A stretch of DNA of 64,000 bases from Anabaena sp. FACHB-1237 (GTDB taxonomy: Bacteria > Cyanobacteriota > Cyanobacteriia > Cyanobacteriales > Nostocaceae), in NCBI RefSeq assembly GCF_014696225.1, contig NZ_JACJPV010000010.1, positions 62,001 through 126,000 on the forward strand, written 5' to 3'. Made by a program: the position numbers and the translations under genes. This document shows, one piece after another, positions 37,909 to 45,355 of the stretch (the first letter of the stretch is position 1; each line of letters opens with the position of its first letter). The notes beneath the pieces are model-generated. The model was not told the DNA's origin. It did not search any database and saw only the letters and a program-made list of their open reading frames with translations.

Positions 37909-38176
37909 ATTTTTCTGATCACTTATGGGAAATTATTTGAGAGCGTAATTTAATTATTTTTTGCCTATATCTTCCTAAATTATATCAAATTATGGCACTT
38001 TTTTTAATTTTTTCCTAACATTCAACACTTCTGCAATTGTGGTTAATGCCCAGGTATGCTATAATGGTCATTTTAGTGCCAGAAGTTTTTAACTTAGGCA
38101 ATTTATCCCAGTGACTTCTTGAATAAACAGTTACAAAATACATAAATCATAATAAACAGGAGCAAAATTTCTCAAC

Positions 38177-38443
38177 ATGATCAAACTGCGCCTAAAGCGA
38201 TTTGGTAAAAAGCGCGAAGCAAGCTACCGCATTGTTGCTATTAAAAGCCTGTCTCGTCGTGATGGTCGTCCGTTAGAAGAACTAGGTTTTTATAACCCTA
38301 GAACTGATGAAGTAAAATTAGATGTTCCTGGTATCGTCAAGCGACTGCAACAAGGCGCTCAACCAACCGATACAGTCCGTCGTATCCTTGTAAAAGCTAA
38401 CGTTTTTGAACAGGTCAGTGCAACAACCGCATCACAAGTTTGA
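38177..38443 (+). CDS. rpsP: 30S ribosomal protein S16
   Basis: 88 residues: [20 protein letters not shown] and [20 protein letters not shown] are typical. ATG 38177 follows AGGAGC. S16 is needed for 30S assembly. Its end overlaps the start of the KH-domain gene by 26 bp, so the two are translationally coupled. Confidence 0.97.
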   Translation: MIKLRLKRFGKKREASYRIVAIKSLSRRDGRPLEELGFYNPRTDEVKLDVPGIVKRLQQGAQPTDTVRRILVKANVFEQVSATTASQV

Positions 38444-38828
38444 TATTACACCTCCAACGGGTCCTAACTATATTGGACTCGTAAAGTTTCTTGTACAGCC
38501 GTTTTTAGAATATCCAGACTCTTTAAGTGTTGATTGTGAAATGTCCCATGCATTAAAACGCGCTTGGATTCGCATTGCCTTTGACAGTACAGACAAAGGA
38601 AAAGTATTTGGACGGGGAGGAAGAAACATTCAGGCAATTCGTACAGTAATTGCAGCAGCAGCAGAAATGGCTGGACAGTCGGTATATTTGGATATATATG
38701 GCAACAATTCCAGTCGGGATAGTATGTCTTTTGATGAAGAACAAGAAGAGCGTACATCACCTCCAAGATCAAGAGAAAGGCGTAGCAATAATGTTTCTAG
38801 ACCTATTGTTAAACCACGTTTACGCTAA
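38418..38828 (+). CDS. khpA: KH-domain RNA-binding protein KhpA
   Basis: KhpA-type protein encoded right after rpsP, as in many bacteria. The KH motif is clear ([20 protein letters not shown] near 65), preceded by [20 protein letters not shown]. The last 35 residues are a low-complexity tail rich in Glu, Arg and Ser, longer than in Firmicute KhpA. I start at GTG 38418; a TTG at 38406 is open too. In other bacteria KhpA binds many RNAs with KhpB and affects cell growth; the role here is inferred. Confidence 0.85.
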   Translation: MQQPHHKFDITPPTGPNYIGLVKFLVQPFLEYPDSLSVDCEMSHALKRAWIRIAFDSTDKGKVFGRGGRNIQAIRTVIAAAAEMAGQSVYLDIYGNNSSRDSMSFDEEQEERTSPPRSRERRSNNVSRPIVKPRLR

Positions 38829-38835
38829 AGATTAG

Positions 38836-38907
38836 CTGTCAGCCGTCAGCCGTCAGCCGTGGCATCATGATTAACACTAATAGCTGATAGCTGATAGCTG
38901 ATAGCTA
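38836..38907 (+). repeat. Heptamer repeats GTCAGCC and TAGCTGA
   Basis: Three GTCAGCC units and then, 25 bp on, three TAGCTGA units fill the khpA-phoH gap. The same heptamers occur between rplO and secY (about 28512-28620). They are non-coding tandem repeats. Confidence 0.8.
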
Positions 38908-38938
38908 AAATTATCCAAAAGTACACAATTACAAAACT

Positions 38939-39892
38939 ATGCTAGGAGATATAAAAATTACACTGCCAGATACTAGCAGCGCGATCGCTCTAGCAGGATA
39001 TAGTGAAGCAAATCTCAAACTCCTATCGCAACAAACAGGAGCTAACATGGTTTTGCGCGGACAAGAATTATTCATTTCTGGTACAGATAACCAAAAAGAA
39101 TTAGCATCTAAATTAGTGCGATCGCTAGAAAACCTCTGGAGTACAGGTAATATTATCTCTAGTGCTGATATTTTAACCGCCCGTCAAGCCCTGGATACCC
39201 ACAGAGAAGATCAACTACAAGAACTACAAAAAGATATTCTAGCCAAAACTCGTAGAGGCTTAGAAATTCGGGCTAAAACCTTCCATCAGCGCAAATATAT
39301 AGACTATCTGCGTCAAAAAGACTTAACATTTTGTATAGGTCCGGCAGGCACAGGTAAAACCTATTTAGCTGTTGTAGTAGCTGTAAAAGAACTATTAACA
39401 AATAAATTTGAACGCTTAATTTTAACTCGTCCTGCCGTTGAAGCAGGTGAAAGACTAGGATTCTTGCCGGGAGACCTACAACAAAAAGTTAATCCCTATT
39501 TAAGACCACTATATGATGCTATCAACGAATTTATAGATCCTGAGAAAGTTCCCAACTTGATGGAAAGGGGAATTATTGAAGTAGCACCATTAGCCTATAT
39601 GCGCGGACGTACTTTAAATAATTCCTTTGTGATAGTTGATGAAGCTCAAAATACTACCCCAGCACAAATGAAAATGGTGTTAACTAGATTAGGTTTTAAT
39701 TCGCGGATGGTAATTACTGGTGATGTGACACAAACAGACTTACCACCTCATCAACAGTCAGGTTTAGATGTAGCTTTAAGAATTTTAAAAAACGTGGAAG
39801 GAATAGCAATGTGTGAATTTACGCAAAAAGATGTAGTGCGTCATCCTTTAGTGCAGCGTATAGTTTCAGCTTATGAGCAATATGAAAAATAG
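38939..39892 (+). CDS. PhoH-family ATPase
   Basis: 317 residues. An N-terminal KH-like region (1-100) is followed by the PhoH P-loop domain: Walker A GPAGTGKTYLAVVVAVKELL near 134 and Walker B FVIVDEAQNTTPAQMKMVLT near 230. PhoH-like proteins are ATPases or helicases often linked to RNA metabolism and, by neighbourhood, to ribosome maturation; the nearby rpsP-khpA pair fits that. No phosphate-box evidence is seen. Name PhoL/PhoH is used loosely in databases. Confidence 0.9.
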   Translation: MLGDIKITLPDTSSAIALAGYSEANLKLLSQQTGANMVLRGQELFISGTDNQKELASKLVRSLENLWSTGNIISSADILTARQALDTHREDQLQELQKDILAKTRRGLEIRAKTFHQRKYIDYLRQKDLTFCIGPAGTGKTYLAVVVAVKELLTNKFERLILTRPAVEAGERLGFLPGDLQQKVNPYLRPLYDAINEFIDPEKVPNLMERGIIEVAPLAYMRGRTLNNSFVIVDEAQNTTPAQMKMVLTRLGFNSRMVITGDVTQTDLPPHQQSGLDVALRILKNVEGIAMCEFTQKDVVRHPLVQRIVSAYEQYEK

Positions 39893-40177
39893 TCAATTAT
39901 TTATTAGATATCTGATGGAAATCAGGCTAGAAAATCTACCTAATGTTATGCTTATCTGTAACTTTTTGATAATATCAGAAATCAGGGATGTGATAACATT
40001 AATTAATAAAAATTTGGGATAACCACCCATTCTTTCTAATACTGTTTTAGGTGGAGTTTGATAGTTGCTAACGGGTGTTTCTAAAGATGAAATAAATTGT
40101 AAAACAAGTGAAATTTTTTGATCACTAAGGTTTGTGATCGCTTCCAGTAGTTTTTGGTGTGGACTAATGGAGTACAT
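39893..40177 (-). pseudogene. Probable antitoxin-like gene remnant
   Basis: A 94-codon frame starting MYSISPHQKLLEAITNLSDQ and containing KTVLERMGGYPKFLL. Both pieces resemble small cyanobacterial proteins of the DUF2281/antitoxin type, in which TVLERMGG is followed by a charged DNA-binding-like tail. Here the tail becomes hydrophobic and unlike the family, which suggests a frameshift after about residue 57. It abuts the phoH stop on the other strand. Call is tentative; it could also be a chance frame. Confidence 0.35.
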
Positions 40178-40266
40178 AAAGTTTTATTGCTGTTGTCATA
40201 ATTCCTAGTTTAGCAAATAAGAACAGAAAAGCGATCGCACTTATCACCTCCCCAAAAAGCGAACTG

Positions 40267-40292
40267 CTTGCAGCAGCGCAACGCTTACGCAC
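40267..40292 (+). repeat. 26-bp repeat, identical to 41055-41080
   Basis: CTTGCAGCAGCGCAACGCTT followed by ACGCAC occurs twice, flanking the broken Uma2 gene on both sides in the same orientation. It is much more GC-rich than its surroundings. Similar CAAAAAGCGATCG text lies next to both copies. Confidence 0.8.
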
Positions 40293-40355
40293 CTCCTACA
40301 TCCCCCAAAAAGCGATTCGTACGGAGCTTTTCCACATTCACAAAAATAAATCATG

Positions 40356-40917
40356 TTATAAATTTAACCAGCTAAATACTTCTTGAACAGTTATATCTAA
40401 TTCAACCCCTGTAAGAACTAGTAAGTGATCGCTATTTTTAAGTTCCCTAACTCGGCGATCGCTGTCTACTACTAAAATACTCGCATCTTCGGGATCAAGC
40501 AACCAACCCAACTCAGTACCATACTCAGCGCAGTGTAGTAATTTGGATAGGACTTGTTTATATCTCTGATCGGGAGAGAGAATTTCAATAGCCCAATCTG
40601 GCTGGATGGATTTCAAAACCATTGGCAATCCGTCCTGATGGCAACAGAGGGATTCGCTCCCAACGAAATACAGCTATATCTGGAACGATCACTAACCCAC
40701 CAAAAACACAGCGTACTTCTGGAAAAGCTTTGGCAATTTTTTGAGGTTTAGTAATTTGATTAATAGTTTCGCATAGATCGATCTGAAGTTGGCTATGTTC
40801 CCCTTGAGGCATAGGTTTCTGTGTGATTTGTCCATGAATAAATTCAGAAGCAGGTTCTGTTTCTGGCAATTGCAAAAATTCTTCGATGGTTGTGGGTTTA
40901 ATTGCTGCAATAGTCAT
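40356..40917 (-). pseudogene. Uma2-family nuclease, broken by a 4-bp duplication
   Basis: The first part, from ATG 40917 (MTIAAIKPTTIEEFLQLPET), reads as a Uma2 protein up to GRIANGFEI and then goes out of frame. The rest continues in another frame from QPDWAIEILSPDQRYKQVLS to VQEVFSWLNL. On the plus strand GGAT is duplicated at 40604-40611; removing one copy restores a continuous frame through EIQPDWAIE. The protein is otherwise complete, so inactivation is recent or the base call is wrong. The active-site strand PDWAIEILSPD lies just after the lesion. Confidence 0.85.
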
Positions 40918-41393
40918 AGCTTTATGCCTTCTCAAACCTCTTTAATTTTAACAGCCCTCTCACACAAAAACGAACTGACAAGTCAGCACTGGCGCTATCG
41001 CACCTCCACATCCCAAAAAGCGATCGCCCCTGCACATCCCAAAACAGTGAAATACTTGCAGCAGCGCAACGCTTACGCACACTCCCAAATCCTGAACAGA
41101 TTTGTTGTCCTCTCCAGGTGGTGTGCATTCTTATTGCTTCTTATTGAGAATAGGTTTTGATGACGTTTTTGGTGATTTACTGTTTCTCAAATGCCTTTTT
41201 TCACTTTATATGTTTGTTTTGATGCTCCCTTTAATTTTTTCTCTACGTAATTTCCCTCTGTGACAGTTTGGGGTGCGGAATGTGGGTTATATATATGATA
41301 GTAGTTGAAAACTAATGATGTTATAAACTCCTATAAGTGTAAGTTATATATTAACTTGCCTTTCCCTTAGCTAATTGATCTGACGCATAAATT
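40918..41393. other. 476-bp spacer with repeats
   Basis: Between the broken Uma2 gene and the gene at 41394. It contains HIP1-like GCGATCGC text, CACATCCCAAAA repeated twice and the 26-bp repeat at 41055-41080. No coding frame that looks real. Confidence 0.5.
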
Positions 41394-41801
41394 ATGAGCA
41401 CAACATTGAAAGAATTTTTAGAATCCTGTGAAAACTTAGGAACATTGCGTTTAATAGTTACCAGCAGCGCCGCAGTTTTAGAACTCAGAGGTAAAATTGA
41501 AAAACTATTTTATGCAGAATTACCCAAAGGTAAATACGCGAATATGCACACAGAAAACTTTGAATTTCATTTGAATATGGACAGCATTAAACAAGTGAAA
41601 TTTGAAACAGGAGAAGCAAAAAGAGGTAACTTTACCACTTATGCAATTAGATTTTTAGATGAAGAAGAAAAACCCGCATTAAGCATATTCTTACAGTGGG
41701 GAAAACCAGGAGAATATGAACCTGGACAAGTGGAAAACTGGCAAATATTAAAACAAAAATATGGCGAAATTTGGACACCTTTACCACTAGAAACATTGTA
41801 A
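41394..41801 (+). CDS. Conserved cyanobacterial protein, function unknown
   Basis: 135 residues, soluble, no signal peptide. The text FLESCENLGTLRLIVTSSAA, YANMHTENFEFHLNMDSIKQ and LSIFLQWGKPGEYEPGQVEN looks well conserved, and I recall similar proteins from many cyanobacteria. The pattern is vaguely like ChuX/HutX heme-carrier proteins, but I cannot support that by specific ligand residues. It is followed 59 bp later by a secreted protein on the same strand, with a hairpin between. Confidence 0.6.
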   Translation: MSTTLKEFLESCENLGTLRLIVTSSAAVLELRGKIEKLFYAELPKGKYANMHTENFEFHLNMDSIKQVKFETGEAKRGNFTTYAIRFLDEEEKPALSIFLQWGKPGEYEPGQVENWQILKQKYGEIWTPLPLETL

Positions 41802-41808
41802 AATATAA

Positions 41809-41827
41809 AACAGGCATCTTGCCTGTT
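41809..41827. terminator. Hairpin AACAGGC-ATCTT-GCCTGTT
   Basis: Seven perfect pairs just after the stop of the gene at 41394. The loop AAGAT/ATCTT and GC-flanked design recur at 2972-2988, 14388-14406 and 45324-45342, so this is one of a dispersed hairpin set. No long T-run follows, so termination is only possible. Confidence 0.5.
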
Positions 41828-41860
41828 ATCCTATTATTTTCCTAGTCAATCATAGTAAAA

Positions 41861-42688
41861 ATGTACATAAAAACATCTTTAAAAACACTAAAACTACTTT
41901 TGCAAACTTGTTTGATATTCCTGATATTATTAGGAAATAATCAAGCACTAGCAGGGGAATTATCAGAACATTTAAACAAGTTTCCTCAGTGGGAAAAATT
42001 AACATCTGTTAAACTTCCTGAAGGAGATTTATTGTATCCTGATTGGATGGCAGGAACATGGAAAGTTACTAGTACACTAATAGATTTAGCTGCACCTTTA
42101 GCACCAGATATAGTGACACCAGGTTTTGAAAGTAATCGCAGTCAATTAAATGTACCCATTAGTTTTGTTGTCAGGTTTATTAAAGTGAAAACTAGTAATT
42201 ATCCTCTGAGAATAATTCCCCCAATACAGAATAATTTGCTCAGAAATGACAGCGAAATATTAGTAGCTGATCGAGCATTTAATAGCTTAAATATCACTAG
42301 GGCTTATTTAGGTGATGAAACTGTATTAGCTGTAAAGATTGATCCCCAGTCACCTAACCGACAAATTACATTTTTACGCCATGAGCGCCAATTAGTTTCT
42401 CATGTAATTGGTCGTGCTACAGAAACCTCCATAGATGGTAAATTTATTACGGCAGAGGTGTTTCAACAGTTATTTAAAGGTGGTTCAGTTCCCTATTTTA
42501 ACACAGTAGAATCTACCACTGCTTATAGTCAAGTTCCTAATTCTCACGCTGGTATTACAGCAGATCAAGTTACATCCGTTTATCTGTCTCCCCAAGATCC
42601 TGACTATTTTAAAGCTGGTTTACATCCAGTAGCACTTTATCGTTATCATCTTAAATTTGCTAAATTGCGATCGCTAGAGGAATATTAA
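41861..42688 (+). CDS. Secreted/lumenal conserved protein, DUF6816-like
   Basis: 275 residues with an N-terminal signal (LLLQTCLIFLILLGNNQALA, cleavage likely near residue 31). The mature part has PEGDLLYPDWMAGTWKVTST near 58, a lipocalin-like opening, and later VIGRATETSIDGKFITAEVF. Related proteins occur in cyanobacteria and plant plastids (DUF6816 to my recollection). The GxW-type motif suggests a small beta-barrel that may bind a ligand; this is inference. A HIP1-like CGATCGCT lies near the end of the gene. Confidence 0.6.
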   Translation: MYIKTSLKTLKLLLQTCLIFLILLGNNQALAGELSEHLNKFPQWEKLTSVKLPEGDLLYPDWMAGTWKVTSTLIDLAAPLAPDIVTPGFESNRSQLNVPISFVVRFIKVKTSNYPLRIIPPIQNNLLRNDSEILVADRAFNSLNITRAYLGDETVLAVKIDPQSPNRQITFLRHERQLVSHVIGRATETSIDGKFITAEVFQQLFKGGSVPYFNTVESTTAYSQVPNSHAGITADQVTSVYLSPQDPDYFKAGLHPVALYRYHLKFAKLRSLEEY

Positions 42689-42807
42689 GGATGTCCATAG
42701 CTGAAAACCTTATCTAGCAAGGAATTGAGCATTTATAAAAAAACTTTGCTCAACCCCTTGCCAAAACCAAAAATTAGCGCTACTATTATTAATCGTGGGA
42801 CATTAAC

Positions 42808-42890
42808 GGGTCGATGTCCGAGTGGTTAAAGGAGACGGACTGTAAATCCGTTGGCTTACGCCTACGCTGGTTCAAATCCAGCTCGGCCCA
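42808..42890 (+). tRNA. tRNA-Tyr (GTA)
   Basis: Class II tRNA with a long variable arm. Acceptor GGGTCGA pairs with TCGGCCC, the anticodon GTA is at 42842-42844 in loop CTGTAAA, and the T arm reads GCTGGTTCAAATCCAGC. Discriminator base A at 42890. CCA is not fully encoded. Confidence 0.95.
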
Positions 42891-42983
42891 CCTGCAAGTT
42901 AGGGGTTGTAATCGCTAATTATGATAAATATTTAGTAGGATTACAACTCTTAACCTAACATCCTAAAGATGAGTACGATTTTT

Positions 42984-43055
42984 GCCCGTGTGGCTCAGTG
43001 GTAGAGCACACCCTTGGTAAGGGTGAGGTCACGAGTTCAATCCTCGTCACGGGCT
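42984..43055 (+). tRNA. tRNA-Thr (GGT)
   Basis: 72-nt cloverleaf: acceptor GCCCGTG with CACGGGC, D arm GGCTCAGTGGTAGAGC-like, anticodon GGT at 43016-43018 in loop TTGGTAA, T arm ACGAGTTCAATCCTCGT, discriminator T. A T-run follows directly. It lies 93 bp after tRNA-Tyr, so they may be co-transcribed. CCA is not encoded. Confidence 0.95.
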
Positions 43056-43356
43056 TTTTATTGGAAATCCTGACTGTGTTTAGCTTTCAGAGTTGAAAGG
43101 AGTAAGCGGTAGCTGCCTCGAAATTTCGACAAAGCTGTTAAAATGTATTTAGTACATTCTTATAGAAATAGTAGTGAGTAAATCTGTATAATATTGATTA
43201 AGAACAATCACAACACCAATTTATCGAGATGCAAAATAAATAGGAAAGTATTCTCCAATGCGGATACAGCAAAGGAGGAATGCCTCCATTAAAGGTTTTG
43301 CCTTTATCATTTCTACCTGAGTAGATTGTAGCAGGTTTTATTAAATGGTAGAGATG
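43056..43356. other. 301-bp spacer
   Basis: Between tRNA-Thr and the convergent M56 peptidase gene. I see no repeat, RNA or coding feature here. Confidence 0.4.
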
Positions 43357-44190
43357 TTAACTATGAAAAACTACAGTAAGTAACGGTACAAAAGCAAGTA
43401 AAAAAATCTGCCAATATTGTAATTTGCTTTCTGTAATTGGTTCTGACGGTGTTAATAATGCTTCTATTCTCTGTTCTAAACGATAGGAAGCACCCAAAGC
43501 AGCACAACAAATATCAGAAGTAAGATTATTATTACTAACCACTAATAACAGTGATTCAGCTAATAATAGAGGGTCAACTTGTGATGCAGCATAATTATCC
43601 GCGCGTATTTCTCGCAACATGAGTAATTCTTGCCATAAAACTTCCGTATTTGGCAACCAAACCGTACAAGAACGAACTACACCTAGCCAAAAAAACCAGA
43701 ACGTATCCCTATAATGGTAATGCCCTTGTTCGTGGGCTAGAACGGTTTCTAGGTGTTCTGGAGAGAGTTTTTGTAGTAGCCCTTGACTAATTACTAACTC
43801 TGGTTGCCAAAAACCTATTTGTCCAGCGAATAGGGCTGAATTAGGCATAAGTCGAATTTGTTGATTACCAAGATGTAGAAATGGGTATTCACGGGCTGAT
43901 TTTAAAGTTTTCCAACCTTGGTAGGCCAATTTAATAGCTAAAATTTGGAATAAACCTAATAAAATTAAGGCAAGTACATAACTCCATAAATCAGTATCCA
44001 TTCCTCCCATTGTTCCTTGAGTTCCCATGCAAATTACAGCATTTGCCGTCATAAAAATTAGTAGGGGAGGAAAGAGAAATAAAAACAGTGTTTTTTGCCA
44101 CCGTACTTGCCAATTACCTTGCGGTATTGTTCCCAGATATCGCAAACAATAGGCAATAGTTATAGCAGTGAGAATCATCAGTAGGTGCAT
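43357..44190 (-). CDS. M56 (BlaR1/MecR1-type) membrane metallopeptidase
   Basis: 277 residues. Membrane spans lie near 1-18, 32-52, 66-90 and at the C-terminal end. The zinc motif HEQGHYHYRD (about 151-160) marks the M56 family. Unlike BlaR1 and MecR1, it has no penicillin-binding sensor domain, so the signal is unknown. It starts 7 bp after the blaI-type gene, so the two form one operon. By analogy the peptidase would cleave or release the repressor next to it. Confidence 0.88.
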   Translation of the reverse strand: MHLLMILTAITIAYCLRYLGTIPQGNWQVRWQKTLFLFLFPPLLIFMTANAVICMGTQGTMGGMDTDLWSYVLALILLGLFQILAIKLAYQGWKTLKSAREYPFLHLGNQQIRLMPNSALFAGQIGFWQPELVISQGLLQKLSPEHLETVLAHEQGHYHYRDTFWFFWLGVVRSCTVWLPNTEVLWQELLMLREIRADNYAASQVDPLLLAESLLLVVSNNNLTSDICCAALGASYRLEQRIEALLTPSEPITESKLQYWQIFLLAFVPLLTVVFHS

Positions 44191-44197
44191 AATATTG

Positions 44198-44614
44198 TCA
44201 TTCTCCCCTAGCTTGTCGTGCTGCTTGAATACGTTTAGCGATCGCTTCTATTTGATTACTGGCTGCTTCATCTAAACTATCTGCAAAAGCAGCGATAACA
44301 TCGGGATTTCCCACTGCTAAAAATCGCTGTAATTGTTCATGGGCTTTAATCACTTCTGCTTGTTGTTTGGTGAGTAATGGCCGCCAGTAAAAAGCCTTAC
44401 CTTGTTTATCGCAAGCTAACCAACCCTTATCCGTGAGACGACGCAATACAGTAGTTACTGAAGTATAAGCTAATTCGCGGTTAGGATCTAAAAGTATGCG
44501 ATCGTGTACATCTTTAACCGTAGCAGTATTTAGGTCCCAAACAATGTTTAGAATTTCCGCTTCTAAAGGACCTAGAGATAATTGTTTAGGACGATAATCA
44601 GGTAAAGGTGGCAT
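44198..44614 (-). CDS. BlaI/MecI/CopY-type repressor
   Basis: 138 residues with a winged-helix domain near 12-85 (LSLGPLEAEILNIVWDLNTA, ELAYTSVTTVLRRLTDKGWL). Members repress their own operon until the partner M56 peptidase cuts them. It precedes the peptidase gene on the same strand. No beta-lactamase, penicillin-binding protein or copper gene is in view, so the regulon is unknown. The start ATG at 44614 leaves 215 bp to the kinase remnant for a promoter. Confidence 0.9.
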   Translation of the reverse strand: MPPLPDYRPKQLSLGPLEAEILNIVWDLNTATVKDVHDRILLDPNRELAYTSVTTVLRRLTDKGWLACDKQGKAFYWRPLLTKQQAEVIKAHEQLQRFLAVGNPDVIAAFADSLDEAASNQIEAIAKRIQAARQARGE

Positions 44615-44829
44615 ATTTGCAGATGAGATAGTTTTGTTACTTATATATTTAGATTATCAGATCATATTGTTAAATGTTTTGTAATATTTTCTTGATATTT
44701 CGTGATAAAAGTTGCGAGACATTAATACAAACTTGACAGTCTTTACAAAAATTTACTTGTGTATCTTCTCAGGTACTTAGCTTAGTGGTATAATACGACT
44801 ATTATCAATATAATGATCCATCTACATCT

Positions 44830-45220
44830 ATGAGTAAATGTGTTAATCCTAACTGTTTACAGGAAAATTCACCCACATCTATTTTTTGTCAACATTGTGG
44901 CAATAACAATGATATTAAGTGAGAGATATCGTCTTATTAGATTAATTGGAGAGGGTGGGTTTGGGCGCACTTTTCAAGCAACAGATGAACAAAGATTAGA
45001 TACTCCCTGTGTCATCAAACAATTTTTACCCCAACAGTCAGGAAGTGCTGCTTTAGAAAAAGCCACAGAATTATTTAAACAGGAGGCTTTTCGACTGCGA
45101 GATTTAGGAAAACATTCCCATATTCCTGATTTATTGGTATTTTTTTAACAAGAAGGAAGATTATATTTAATTCAAGAGTTTATCGAAGGTAAAAATCTGT
45201 TAGATGAAATTTTCAGGTAA
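44830..45220 (+). pseudogene. Decayed serine/threonine protein kinase (N-terminal part)
   Basis: ATG 44830 opens a zinc-ribbon start (CVNPNCLQENSPTSIFCQHC) like that of many cyanobacterial kinases, but the frame ends at TGA 44920. One frame over, the kinase domain begins (SERYRLIRLIGEGGFGRTFQ, Gly-rich loop; VIKQFLPQ with the ATP Lys). It is stopped by TAA at 45146, where relatives have Glu, continues as QEGRLYLIQEFIEGKNLLDE and stops again at 45218. The catalytic loop and all later domains are gone. So it has at least one frameshift, one nonsense change and a large deletion. Confidence 0.85.
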
Positions 45221-45323
45221 TATTTTCGAGGTAATATTGTAGGTCGAAAGTGTGACAACCATAGCAATTAAATCAGGGGATTAATTATTAGTATAGTCTA
45301 GTAAATTCCAATTCTCAAATTTA

Positions 45324-45342
45324 GGTAGGCAAGATGCCTACC
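45324..45342. terminator. Hairpin GGTAGGC-AAGAT-GCCTACC
   Basis: Seven perfect pairs, 14 bp beyond the purF stop on the minus strand and after the kinase remnant on the plus strand. It may end purF transcripts; no clear T-run is seen. It belongs to the GGC-AAGAT-GCC hairpin set. Confidence 0.5.
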
Positions 45343-45355
45343 CTACAATATGATA

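Larger units (their letters stand above)
37162..38176. other. 1-kb spacer made of mobile-element remains
   Basis: Between prfA and rpsP there is no intact gene. Listed separately are an element with AGGACTTACGCA ends (37433-37580), a MITE (37587-37719) and the tail of a transposase (37696-37908). The first 270 bp after prfA and the last 260 bp before rpsP show nothing recognisable apart from likely rpsP promoter sequence. Confidence 0.7.

Noticed and set aside
40789-41160. Open frame of 123 codons on the plus strand
   Set aside because: It is antisense to the Uma2 remnant and continues through repeat DNA; no family resemblance and rich in Cys and His by chance.
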